Assembly: GCA_964508975.1 (NCBI GenBank) | Contig: CAZDVQ010000001.1 | Span: 1-64,000 of the forward strand | Length of the DNA: 64,000 bases | Direction: 5' to 3' | Source of the DNA: CAZDVQ01 sp964508975 | GTDB lineage: Bacteria; Bacteroidota; Bacteroidia; Chitinophagales; Saprospiraceae | The notes under the pieces: generated by a model | Seen by the model: the letters and a program-made list of their open reading frames with translations, nothing else | The model's database searches: none | What the model was told of the DNA's origin: nothing | Shown here: piece by piece, positions 33,493 through 43,084 of the stretch | Layout of the letters: each line of letters starts with the position of its first letter | Numbering within the stretch: position 1 is the first letter of the stretch | Translations under genes and position numbers: made by a program

Positions 33493-34038
33493 CTAGGACT
33501 GGGCTGCCTGTAATGCTTTTTGGGCTTGTTGCATGTGGCGCTCGTTGTGGAAAATGACAAAACGTAGCGTATCGCCAAGTTTGAAGCGCAGCAAGGGCAA
33601 GGTTAGGGGCACACGTACGTTGTTTAGATTTACTTTTTGAGCTTGCTCTAGCAACTGCATATATTGTTTGACCTGCCCGATAAACTCGTCGAGGCTAGCA
33701 AGGCTTAGCGTGCTACCGTTCGGATTTTTATCCTTGAAGGTTTTCATTTTATTCAGTTTGGCCTTGGGCAACATGCTATTGGCCGAGTAGTTGCCAAACC
33801 AGCCCGGTGTAAACTCGGGCACCGCAGGATGTTGGCTAGCCGCTATTTTTTGGCCTAGGGTAGGGATATAAAAATGCCCGTAGAGGTTTAAATGCTCCAA
33901 GCATTCAAGCGCGCTCCACGCTTCGGCATCGCGTTTGGCGTTGAGTTTTGACAAGGGGATGGTTCTAAAGCCCTCGGCGATATCGAGGTGTTTTTGGCAG
34001 AGCGACTGCAAGTCGGCGATGAGCTGTTGACTATTCAT
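33493..34038 (-). CDS. DinB-like four-helix protein
   Basis: 181 residues of the DinB/YfiT-like four-helix-bundle superfamily. Three His at the expected spots (ECLEHLNLYGH in helix 2 and HNERHMQQ in helix 4) could bind a metal. Many members are thiol-dependent transferases or stress proteins; the actual reaction is unknown. It is transcribed leftward behind the Crp-like regulator gene after a 56-bp gap, which suggests the regulator may control it. Confidence 0.85.
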   Translation of the reverse strand: MNSQQLIADLQSLCQKHLDIAEGFRTIPLSKLNAKRDAEAWSALECLEHLNLYGHFYIPTLGQKIAASQHPAVPEFTPGWFGNYSANSMLPKAKLNKMKTFKDKNPNGSTLSLASLDEFIGQVKQYMQLLEQAQKVNLNNVRVPLTLPLLRFKLGDTLRFVIFHNERHMQQAQKALQAAQS

Positions 34039-34094
34039 GATCGGTAATTTTATGCAAAGGTTGCCTTAAAACACCGTTTAAAGATTGATTGAAA

Positions 34095-34634
34095 TCAAGA
34101 TTTTTTCAACCGCGACAATGTTTCGGGGCTCATGCGCAAATAAGAGGCAATATACTTGTGTGGTACTTCTTGAAAAAGCCTTGGGCTGCGTTTCAATACC
34201 CTTTCATAGCGGGTTTGAGGGGAGGCAATCAAGAGGTCTTGTTCGCGCTCAAACTGCTGAACCACAAGCAATTCTAGTATTTGCTGCCAAATTTGACCAG
34301 CCTGTGGCTTTTGCGCTATAAACGCCATTAAACTAGCTTTTGAGATACGTTTCAAGCTGCTTTTACGGATGCATTGCAGGTGTAAAACAGAGGCTTGACC
34401 CGTCATGAATGAATCGAGGGAGGCCAAGAGGTTATCTTGGTAGCCAAAGCGGATGGTATGCTCTTGGTTTTCGCTGTGCATAAAAACCCTGACACAGCCA
34501 GATTCTATATAATACAAGTTGGTATCCACGTGGCCGGTGCCACGGATAAAATCATTGCGGCCCAACACCAGGCTTTCTTCCCAGCATTGGTTTGCATTGA
34601 GCTCATCGACCAATTGTTGAATGGGATTTTGCAT
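34095..34634 (-). CDS. Crp/Fnr-family transcriptional regulator
   Basis: 179 residues. A cyclic-nucleotide-binding-like beta-roll spans about 15-110 (VDTNLYYIESGCVRVFM, IRFGYQDN), followed by a dimer helix and a short C-terminal HTH (VPHKYIASYLRMSPETLSRL). It has the compact form common in Bacteroidota. The ATG at 34634 is preferred over a TTG at 34652, which falls in the terminator stem. No FeS-type Cys cluster is present, so it is not an Fnr-like oxygen sensor. Confidence 0.9.
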   Translation of the reverse strand: MQNPIQQLVDELNANQCWEESLVLGRNDFIRGTGHVDTNLYYIESGCVRVFMHSENQEHTIRFGYQDNLLASLDSFMTGQASVLHLQCIRKSSLKRISKASLMAFIAQKPQAGQIWQQILELLVVQQFEREQDLLIASPQTRYERVLKRSPRLFQEVPHKYIASYLRMSPETLSRLKKS

Positions 34635-34646
34635 AAAAGATTCAAA

Positions 34647-34680
34647 AAACAAGGCCCAACCGAAGCAGTTGAGCCTTGTT
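34647..34680 (-). terminator. Terminator of the giant adhesin gene
   Basis: Minus strand: ACAAGGC..AAC-loop-GTT..GCCTTGT followed by T6, 20 bp beyond the stop of the adhesin gene and overlapping the upstream region of the Crp-like gene. Confidence 0.82.
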
Positions 34681-34699
34681 GCAAAACGATTATTATAAA

Positions 34700-37600
34700 T
34701 TATCGGAGTAGGGTAAAGTCGCCTTTATAACTCAGGATTCGACCGTCTTCGAATAACACCTCAACGTAATACACGTAGGTACCAACGTTCATGGGTTTAG
34801 ACTTGAAGATACCATCCCAGCCAAGGCTTGGGTCGCTAGGTGCGAAATCTGAGCGGTCAAAGACGATATCGCCCCAGCGGTCGGCAATCAGCAAGCGTTC
34901 AACCTGTACAACACCATTGGAACCAAACACCGTGAAATTGTCGTTGAGGCCATCGCCATTTGGTGAAAAAGCCGTTGGTATATACACGTTGCGTGCAGGA
35001 TCAACCCTAACTAAGGTCGAAGCCGAAGCGGTGCAACCATTGGCATCCGTGACAGAGAGGGTATAAACCGTGTTTTCGGTAGGGTTAGCGATTGGGCTCA
35101 AGCAATCATCGCAAGAGAGTGCCGTGCTAGGCGTCCAAACCAGTTGAACATTACCAAAAGCATTGATCACAGTAGCGTTTAGCGGTGCTTCGAGGCCAAG
35201 TTCCATGAAGGCGGTATCCGGGTTAATGAAAACCTGTACTTCCAATGGTTCAGTGATGACAACCTGGTCGGTAAACTGACAACCGTGTAAGTCTTCGATA
35301 ACGATACCATAAGCACCTGGTGTCAAGCCATCGGCTACATTACCAGAACCAAAAACGAGGCCAGCGTCAACCGAATAAATATACGGGGCATGGCCGGTGG
35401 TGCTATCAACTAGCATGGTGATGGTGCCATAGTCGCCAAAACAAACCGGGTCTAACCAAGTAACAGTAGCATCCAAAGCCTGTGGTTGCGTTAATGTAAC
35501 CGAGGCCAGCACTGTACAATTATTTTGATCCGTGGCCGTAACCGTATAAGTGCCAACGCCTAGGTTTAGGTTTAGCGCATCGTTAACGCCATTGGACCAA
35601 GCATAAGTATAAGCAGGAGTAGCACCGCTGGCGGTAGCTTCGAGTACGGCATCCGTGTAACCAAAACAAGTAACCGTATCGATAACGCTAATGCTTACGT
35701 TGAGGGCCGTTGGCTCAGTAATGGTGAATGGACTTGACACAGCCGAGCAGCCATTTACATCGTTTACGGTAACTTGGTATGCTCCAGGGCTGAGATTTTG
35801 GATAGCCGCAGCGGTACCACCGTTGCTCCAGTTGTACACGTAAGGCGCTTGCCCACCTTGTGGATTCGCCGATATAAAGCCATCGGCAGCACCATTACAA
35901 GTTACAGGGCTTAAAGCCGATGCGAAAATTTGAATAGGTGCTGGCGAAATGATATTAAAAGGAACAACGAACTGGCAAGCATTCTGGTCGGTAATGGTAA
36001 CGGTGTAGGCACCCGCTGCAAGGTTAATGACGAAGTTGCCCACATTGCCATCGCTCCAAGCATAAGTATATGGTCCTACACCGCCTGTGACGTTAGTTAC
36101 CTCTGCGATACCATCGGTTTGACCATAGCAGCTTACGTTGGTAGTGAGTACTATACAATTTAACGCGGCAGGTTGTTGGATAATGGCATTATCGGTAAAA
36201 GTACATCCGTTAGCATCTGTAACCAAGGCGATGTAAGAGCCCGCAGCCAAGTTGGTAAACACATTGCTAGATTGGCTAATACCGCCAAGATCATAGCTGT
36301 AAGGCGTTGTGCCTCCTGTAGCCAAGATTGTAACCGTACCATTTTGTTGGCCGTTGCAGCTTACGTTGGTAGCGTTCAGCACAGCGTTCAATGCAGTTGG
36401 TTCGGTAATGGTAGCACTAGCGGTCCCTGTACAACCGTAAACATCAGTAACGGTAAGTGTATAAGTACCCACAGGCAAGCCAGTAAAGAGTGTTGAGCTT
36501 TGGTTGCCCGAGCCAATATTATAGTTATACGGAGCAGTTCCACCGCTAGCAGCAGCATTAATAATACCGGTTGCTGTGCCAAAACAAAGTGCAGGGGTTG
36601 GAGTTGCAAACGCACTTACAGGCAATGGTTGCAAGACGGTTATAATTACTGTACTTGTACAGGCATTGCCGTCGGTAACGGTGATGGTGTATGTTCCAGC
36701 CGTTAAACTGCTAAAGATGTTCGATGCTTGTGCACCTGTGCCACGGTTATAGCTATATGGTAAAGTGCCGCCAGTAGTATTGACCGTAATAGAACCGTCA
36801 TTACCACCGAAGCAGTTCACGCTATCTTGGGTGGCAGTGCTATTGAGTTGTGCGGGTTGCAGTACGGCTTGATTTACCGAGAAAGTACAACTATTACCAT
36901 CCGTAACGGTGATGATGTATGCACCTGCCGCTAAGTTGTTGAATACGTTGGATGCTTGTGCGCCCGAACCGCGGTTGTAGCTATACGGTAAGGTACCACC
37001 GGTAGCTGTAACGGTAATAGAGCCATCGGCGCCTCCGAAACATTCAACGCTATCTTGTACTGCGGTAGCCGATAAGGCTGTAGGTTCAAGTACAGTTTCA
37101 GTAACGCTGACGGTGCAACCATTGCCATCGGTAACGGTTACAAGGTATATTCCAGCACTAAGGCCGCTCAACACATTTGATGCTTGAGCGCCAGCACCCC
37201 GATTATAGCTGTAAGGTAAAGTGCCGCCCGTGGCTGTAACGGTAATAGAGCCATCAGCAGTCCCGAAACATTCAACGCTATCTTGTACTGCCGTGGCGGT
37301 AAGTTGTGTTGGCTCGAGTACGGTTTGTGCTAGACTGAAGGTACAGCCGTTACCATCCGTAACGGTTATGGTATAAGTGCCAATAGTTAGGCCCGTGAAA
37401 ATGTTCGATGCCTGAGCGCCCGAACCACGGTTATAGCTGTATGGCAAAGTACCGCCGGTAGGCGTAACTGTAATAGAGCCATCGGCGCCTCCGAAGCAAG
37501 AAACGCTGTCCTGAACAGTTGTGGCCGACAGAATGGCAGGTTCTAGCACCGTTTGTGCAATGCTCAAGGTACAGCCATTGCCATCGGTAACGGTGATGGT

Positions 37601-40600
37601 GTATGTTCCAGCCGTTAAACCGCTAAAGATGTTTGATACTTGTGCACCTGTGCCACGGTTATAGCTATATGGTAAAGTACCGCCAGTGGTTGTAACGGTA
37701 ATAGAACCATCGGCGCCTCCGAAACATTCAACGCTATCTTGTACTGCAGTAGCAGATAATGCCGCAGGTTCAAGCACCGTTTGGTTCACCACGAAGGTAC
37801 AGCCATTACCGTCGGTAACTGTGATGGTATATGCGCCCGCTGCCAGGTTCGTAAATATATTAGAAGCTTGTACGCCCGAACCGCTGTTGTAGCTATACGG
37901 TAAAGTACCACCGGTAGCTGTAACGGAAATGGATCCGTCAGAACCTCCAAAACATTCAACGCTATCTTGTACTGCGGTAGCCGATAAGGCTGTAGGTTCA
38001 AGTACAGTTTCAGTAACGCTGACGGTGCAACCATTGCCATCGGTAACGGTTACAAGGTATATTCCAGCACTAAGGCCGCTCAACACATTTGATGCTTGAG
38101 CGCCAGCACCCCGATTATAGCTGTAAGGTAAAGTGCCGCCCGTGGCTGTAACGGTAATAGAGCCATCAGCAGCACCAAAACATTCAACGCTATCTTGTAC
38201 TGCCGTGGCGGCGAGTTGTGAAGGCTCAAGTACGGTTTGTGCTAAGCTGAAGGCACAGCCGTTACCATCCGTAACGGTTATGGTATAAGTGCCAATAGTT
38301 AGGCCCGTAAAAATGTTCGAGGCCTGCGCGCCCGAACCACGGTTATAGCTATATGGCAAAGTACCGCCGGTAGCCGTAACGGTGATAGAACCATCGGCAC
38401 CGCCGAAGCACGAAACGCTGTCCTGAACAGTTGTAGCCGATAAAACTGTAGGCTCCAACACATCTTGCACAATGTTGAATGTACATCCATTGCCGTCGGT
38501 AACGGTGATGGTGTATGTTCCGGCCGTTAAACCGCTAAAGATGTTTGATACTTGTGCTCCAGTACCACGGTTATAGCTATAAGGTAAAGTGCCGCCAGTG
38601 GTTGTAATGGTAATAGAACCATCGGCACCACCAAAACATTCAACGCTGTCTTGTACAGTGGTAGCGGAAAGCTGGGTCGGTTCGAGTACGGTTTGTGTTG
38701 TAGAAACAGTACATGCATGCCCGTCGGTAACTGTAATGACATAAACACCGGCAGTCAAATTAGTCAACACATTAGATGCTTGAGCACCTGTACCTACATT
38801 GTAAGAATAAGGCAATGAACCTCCTGAAACAGTAACGGTTATCGAACCGTCATTTCCACCAAAACATTCAACGCTATCCTGTACGGATGAGGCCGACCAA
38901 GCTGTAGGTTGCAAAACAGTTTGGCCTAAAGACACCGTACAGCCTTCGTCATCGGTTACCGTAATGATATAGTTACCAGCAGTTAAGCCAGCAAAAACAT
39001 TACTAGCTTGATTTCCAGAACCTATATTGTAGTTATAAGGACTGGTGCCCCCCGAAGGCGTCACTGTAATGGAGCCATCATTTCCGCCAAAACAGTCAAC
39101 ACTATCTTGTACGGCAGAGGCTCCGATTTGCACTGGCTCAAAAATGGATTGGTTGACTGTTGCGGTACAACCGTTGCCATCGGTAATGGTCACGATATAA
39201 GCACCCGGAGACAAGCCATTAAACACATTAGAGGCTTGAGCTCCAGCACCACGGTTATAAGAATAAGGGAGCGTCCCTCCTACGGTGACCACCGTTATAA
39301 TGCCATCATTTCCACCAAAACAGTTTACACTATCTTGTGTTGCTGAAGCGCTAAGCAATGCAGGTTCAAATACGGTTTGAGTTGTACTAAAAGTACATCC
39401 ATTACCATCTGTTACGGTAATGGTATAGTTCCCTGCAGTTAAAGCCGTAAATAGGCTTGATGCTTGTACGCCTGCTCCACGGTTATAAGTATACGGCAGC
39501 GTGCCACCTGAAGCCGTGACCGTAATAGAACCGTCGTTTCCTCCGAAACATTCAACGCTATCCTGTACTGCGGCAAGGGCTAAGACCGTTGGTTGCAAAA
39601 CAGTTTGGCTCACCACAAAGGTACAAGCATTACCATCGGTTACCGTGATATTATAATTCCCTGCGGTTAAGCCTGTCAATAAGTTTGAGGTTTGAGCACC
39701 TGCCCCGAGGTTGTAGCTATATGGTAAAGTGCCACCTGTTGCTGTGATGGTTATCGAGGCATCGCTACCACCGAAGCATTCAACACTATCTTGAACACTA
39801 GTTGCAGACAGGGCCGTAGGTTGTAATACAGTTTGCGATACCGTTGCGGTACAACCCACTTGGTCTGTGACTGTTACCGCATATACACCAGCAGTTAAGC
39901 CAGCAAAAACATTACTAGCTTGGTTACCAGAACCGATATTGTAAGTGTAAGGACTAGTTCCCGTACTCACTGATACCGTGATCGAGCCATCGTTCCCTCC
40001 AAAACACTCAACGCTATCTTGTATTGCAGTAGCCGAAAGTAAGCTCGGCTGTAAAACTGTTTGGGTTACCGTTGCCGTACATCCCTGAACATCTGTTATG
40101 GTAACCGTATAGTTGCCTGCAATAAGACCGGTAAAAGTATTTGAAGCCTGAGGACCTGAACCAATATTGTAACTGTAAGGAGCAATACTTCCAGATGCCG
40201 TAACGGTAATAGAACCATTGGCTTGTCCAAAACAAGTTACGCTATCTTGCACTGCTGTTGCTGTTAATTGCGAGGGTTGTAGTACATCAATTACAATAGT
40301 ATCAGCACAAGCATTAAAATCAGTTATGACTAAATTATAGGTACCCGCAGCTAAATTATTCAGGATAGGGGAGGCTTGAGCACCAGCACCCACATTATAA
40401 GTATAACCTGGTGTTGCCCCTGATGCAGTAGCCGTGATAGAGCCAGTGCTAGTGCCAAAACAAGTAGCGCTATCTTGAACGGCGCTAGTTATTAAAGCGG
40501 TAGGTTCCAATACCGTTGCAGAGATGGTGACACTGCAGCCAAACCCATCGTTGACGGTGACGGTATAAGTTCCAGCTAGCAAGCTATCAAGCCTGTTTGA

Positions 40601-42775
40601 GCTTTGGAATCCACTACCTACATTATATATATATGGTAAAGTTCCACCACTCGGCGTTACAATAATTGCCCCGTCGTTTACACCAAAACAGTTAGCACTG
40701 TCCTGAACTGCTGTGACACCAACCTGTGGCGGGCCGAAAATACTCTGAGCAACCGTGGCAGTACAACCATTAAAATCGGTAACCGTTACCACGTAATTTC
40801 CAACCGGTAGATTATCAATAAAGGCTGAGCTTGTAGGGCCAAAACCTGCATTATAGGAATAAGGCGCTGATCCGCCATTTACGGTAATTGAAATAAAGCC
40901 ATCAGATCCTCCAAAGCATGTGGCGCTGTCTTGTACCGCCGTTGCGGTCATGGCAGGGGGCTGCGCAACTGTTTCGGTTATTACACCAGTACAGCCGTTG
41001 CCGTCGGTTACGGTAATGGTATAGTTCCCCGCTGCCAAATTGGTAAAAATATTAGATGCTTGATTTCCTGTGCCCCTGTTGTAAGAAAATGGGAGTGTGC
41101 CGCCTATAACATTGACCGTGACTGTCCCAGAGGCCCCTCCATTACATATATTATCAGTGGAGCTAGACGTTAAAGAAAAAACACTTGCAGTGCTCACCGT
41201 TGTACTTGCCGAGGCCGTACACCCATTGGAGGTATTCGTAACCAGCAAGGTATATGTACCCACTTGATTAACTGTAGGAGAAAGCGTATTCCCCCCGGAA
41301 ATTATTCCTGGCCCAGACCAAGTGTATGACAAGTTAGCTCCAGTTGAAGAACCTGTACCACTCAGCAATACCGACGTCGTGTTGCAAGTTAAATTATTGG
41401 GTGCGTTTGCTATTGCAAGCGGTGCTCCAACAGCGGTAATTTGGCCTGTTGCCGTGCCAGTACAACCAAGCGCATCTGTAATTGTAACGACGTAGGTCCC
41501 TACACCCAAACCAGGAAAAGTATAGTTAAAATTGGGGGTATTTTGCTGGCTTGAACCTATGTTGTAGTTAAATGGACTTAATCCTCCTGTTGTGGCCACG
41601 TATAATGACCCCGGGGCGTTACAAGTAGCCGATGTACCAGCGGCAGTTGCTGATATACTGAAAGTATTTACCGTAATGTTGTCAGTTACTGTAACTGTTG
41701 CATTATTACAGTTTGTATACGTCGTAGATGCTGTATAGGCGGTAGTTGTGCTTGGACAAACCTGAACGGTATTACCCGTGCCAATTGGCGTGGCTCCCTG
41801 GAACCAAGTTGTCACGTAATTAAGCGGACCACTTGGACTAAAACGCCAACCATCGTTCGATGCAGACCATTGTGTAGGAGAGTTACGGCCAGGTACAACA
41901 TAGGCTTGTGTTGCTGTTGCATCTTGAATACCGTGAATGGCCCTACCGCTATTCCATCCTCCACAAGTAGGTTTATTTTGGATATAGGTCTCAATGATAT
42001 TTGTCGTTTCGTAAAGCACAATCTGTTGGGTTGCAATCAAATTATTACAATCGTACATGGGTATTTGATACCAAGTCACCGTCAACGAGCGGCAAGGAGC
42101 CGTACCCGACAAATTATAATAAATCCGTCCGCCAACGCTTGGGTCAGTGTCATGGAATGGAGCACAAATAGAGTTTCTAGCGTCTTGGTTACCCGGAAAA
42201 CCTGTATTGATAGGCCATGCATTGTATTGGCTCGCGTAGGTAAGGTCAAAAGAGACACAGCCGTTCGCCCCAATCACACATTGGTTATAAAAATTGCCAA
42301 AGTAGCAAAAGGTAAAGGGAAGGGTTATGACCCCTGACCATACATCATCTGTACCTACCAATATCTGTGTACCTGCAGTAAAAGGAAAAGGCGTGTATGG
42401 GATTTGTGAGATCGAATACGCCGTAGTTTGAAAACCGCCTACAGGGTTAGCTGTAAGGTTCACGCAACTTCCAGCACAACTTTGCAAATCAGGGCCTACT
42501 GAAACCGCAGGGCAAGCATCAAAGGCTGCCAAAGTCGGTATAATATCCACTCCGCCGCCCGGCTGGGTAGTCCTTCTCATGGGTTCAGGGATTGCAACCG
42601 ATTCAAATTTGGCTCGGCGCTCCTGCAATTCACTGTGTATTTGTTGCTTTTCAGCAGCTTTTTGCTGGATAAGCACATCACCCTGCTGTGCGCTTACATG
42701 CAAAACCTGGCTGAAAGCCAACATCAAAAAAGAAAAAATATGTAAAAGTTGTGTTTGGGTAGAGTGTCTATTCAT
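34700..42775 (-). CDS. Giant SprB-repeat surface protein with T9SS type B C-terminus
   Basis: 2691 residues, the largest gene here. Signal peptide (HIFSFLMLAFSQVLHVSAQ), a unique N-terminal domain of about 350 residues with a lectin-like or PKD-like look (rich in Cys, Trp, Asn), then about 25 SprB-type repeats of 76 residues each starting AVQDSVECFGGxDG and ending TDGNGCT...LEP. The last 90 residues (YIPTAFSPNGDGLNDNF ... VGTYVYYVEV) are a gliding-motility-associated type B sorting domain. SprB-like proteins are surface adhesins carried by gliding or biofilm machinery. Repeats 12-15 and 16-19 are near identical, from a 912-bp duplication. Confidence 0.93.
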   Translation of the reverse strand: MNRHSTQTQLLHIFSFLMLAFSQVLHVSAQQGDVLIQQKAAEKQQIHSELQERRAKFESVAIPEPMRRTTQPGGGVDIIPTLAAFDACPAVSVGPDLQSCAGSCVNLTANPVGGFQTTAYSISQIPYTPFPFTAGTQILVGTDDVWSGVITLPFTFCYFGNFYNQCVIGANGCVSFDLTYASQYNAWPINTGFPGNQDARNSICAPFHDTDPSVGGRIYYNLSGTAPCRSLTVTWYQIPMYDCNNLIATQQIVLYETTNIIETYIQNKPTCGGWNSGRAIHGIQDATATQAYVVPGRNSPTQWSASNDGWRFSPSGPLNYVTTWFQGATPIGTGNTVQVCPSTTTAYTASTTYTNCNNATVTVTDNITVNTFSISATAAGTSATCNAPGSLYVATTGGLSPFNYNIGSSQQNTPNFNYTFPGLGVGTYVVTITDALGCTGTATGQITAVGAPLAIANAPNNLTCNTTSVLLSGTGSSTGANLSYTWSGPGIISGGNTLSPTVNQVGTYTLLVTNTSNGCTASASTTVSTASVFSLTSSSTDNICNGGASGTVTVNVIGGTLPFSYNRGTGNQASNIFTNLAAGNYTITVTDGNGCTGVITETVAQPPAMTATAVQDSATCFGGSDGFISITVNGGSAPYSYNAGFGPTSSAFIDNLPVGNYVVTVTDFNGCTATVAQSIFGPPQVGVTAVQDSANCFGVNDGAIIVTPSGGTLPYIYNVGSGFQSSNRLDSLLAGTYTVTVNDGFGCSVTISATVLEPTALITSAVQDSATCFGTSTGSITATASGATPGYTYNVGAGAQASPILNNLAAGTYNLVITDFNACADTIVIDVLQPSQLTATAVQDSVTCFGQANGSITVTASGSIAPYSYNIGSGPQASNTFTGLIAGNYTVTITDVQGCTATVTQTVLQPSLLSATAIQDSVECFGGNDGSITVSVSTGTSPYTYNIGSGNQASNVFAGLTAGVYAVTVTDQVGCTATVSQTVLQPTALSATSVQDSVECFGGSDASITITATGGTLPYSYNLGAGAQTSNLLTGLTAGNYNITVTDGNACTFVVSQTVLQPTVLALAAVQDSVECFGGNDGSITVTASGGTLPYTYNRGAGVQASSLFTALTAGNYTITVTDGNGCTFSTTQTVFEPALLSASATQDSVNCFGGNDGIITVVTVGGTLPYSYNRGAGAQASNVFNGLSPGAYIVTITDGNGCTATVNQSIFEPVQIGASAVQDSVDCFGGNDGSITVTPSGGTSPYNYNIGSGNQASNVFAGLTAGNYIITVTDDEGCTVSLGQTVLQPTAWSASSVQDSVECFGGNDGSITVTVSGGSLPYSYNVGTGAQASNVLTNLTAGVYVITVTDGHACTVSTTQTVLEPTQLSATTVQDSVECFGGADGSITITTTGGTLPYSYNRGTGAQVSNIFSGLTAGTYTITVTDGNGCTFNIVQDVLEPTVLSATTVQDSVSCFGGADGSITVTATGGTLPYSYNRGSGAQASNIFTGLTIGTYTITVTDGNGCAFSLAQTVLEPSQLAATAVQDSVECFGAADGSITVTATGGTLPYSYNRGAGAQASNVLSGLSAGIYLVTVTDGNGCTVSVTETVLEPTALSATAVQDSVECFGGSDGSISVTATGGTLPYSYNSGSGVQASNIFTNLAAGAYTITVTDGNGCTFVVNQTVLEPAALSATAVQDSVECFGGADGSITVTTTGGTLPYSYNRGTGAQVSNIFSGLTAGTYTITVTDGNGCTLSIAQTVLEPAILSATTVQDSVSCFGGADGSITVTPTGGTLPYSYNRGSGAQASNIFTGLTIGTYTITVTDGNGCTFSLAQTVLEPTQLTATAVQDSVECFGTADGSITVTATGGTLPYSYNRGAGAQASNVLSGLSAGIYLVTVTDGNGCTVSVTETVLEPTALSATAVQDSVECFGGADGSITVTATGGTLPYSYNRGSGAQASNVFNNLAAGAYIITVTDGNSCTFSVNQAVLQPAQLNSTATQDSVNCFGGNDGSITVNTTGGTLPYSYNRGTGAQASNIFSSLTAGTYTITVTDGNACTSTVIITVLQPLPVSAFATPTPALCFGTATGIINAAASGGTAPYNYNIGSGNQSSTLFTGLPVGTYTLTVTDVYGCTGTASATITEPTALNAVLNATNVSCNGQQNGTVTILATGGTTPYSYDLGGISQSSNVFTNLAAGSYIALVTDANGCTFTDNAIIQQPAALNCIVLTTNVSCYGQTDGIAEVTNVTGGVGPYTYAWSDGNVGNFVINLAAGAYTVTITDQNACQFVVPFNIISPAPIQIFASALSPVTCNGAADGFISANPQGGQAPYVYNWSNGGTAAAIQNLSPGAYQVTVNDVNGCSAVSSPFTITEPTALNVSISVIDTVTCFGYTDAVLEATASGATPAYTYAWSNGVNDALNLNLGVGTYTVTATDQNNCTVLASVTLTQPQALDATVTWLDPVCFGDYGTITMLVDSTTGHAPYIYSVDAGLVFGSGNVADGLTPGAYGIVIEDLHGCQFTDQVVITEPLEVQVFINPDTAFMELGLEAPLNATVINAFGNVQLVWTPSTALSCDDCLSPIANPTENTVYTLSVTDANGCTASASTLVRVDPARNVYIPTAFSPNGDGLNDNFTVFGSNGVVQVERLLIADRWGDIVFDRSDFAPSDPSLGWDGIFKSKPMNVGTYVYYVEVLFEDGRILSYKGDFTLLR
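36615..41175 (-). repeat. About 20 tandem 228-bp coding repeats
   Basis: Each unit encodes one 76-residue SprB repeat. The central copies are the most alike at DNA level; the flanking ones diverge. A sharp internal match recurs at an offset of exactly 912 bp (4 x 228), for example around 37091 and 38003. Boundaries are approximate. Confidence 0.85.
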
Positions 42776-42920
42776 GACCTAATTGTTTATTTGCAGGGCT
42801 GAAAATAATATTATTCTATGGTTATTAAAATTATAATAACGAAATTCCCGTGTGTTTGGTGCACTACCTACCGATTATATTTTACAAACTACAAAACGCC
42901 AAATTTTATTGGGATATTTT

Positions 42921-43025
42921 GCGCCAGGTGCCCGGCGGGCCGCACCGCAGGTGCGGGTGCGCAACGCGCACGGAGCGAACAGCGAACCCCAAAGGGGACC
43001 GCCGACGCGCAGCGGCGGGGCGCCC
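42921..43025 (-). repeat. Element A, copy 10 (outer stem GCGCC/GGCGC)
   Basis: It lies between the divergent adhesin and secreted-protein genes. The 3' hairpin is CCGCACC-TGC-GGTGCGG and a CCCC-TTT-GGGG hairpin is present, as in copy 2. Confidence 0.85.
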
Positions 43026-43084
43026 AAAAAGATACTACCATCAATACAATGCAAGCAAAAACACCTATATTTGTACAACCTAAA

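Noticed and set aside
36615..41175. Regular 228-bp repeats as a possible CRISPR array
   Set aside because: The repeats are coding, much longer than CRISPR repeats, contiguous without spacers, and translate to SprB domains.
42818..43084. Longer N-terminus for the secreted protein at 43085
   Set aside because: It crosses element A copy 10 and precedes a typical signal peptide.
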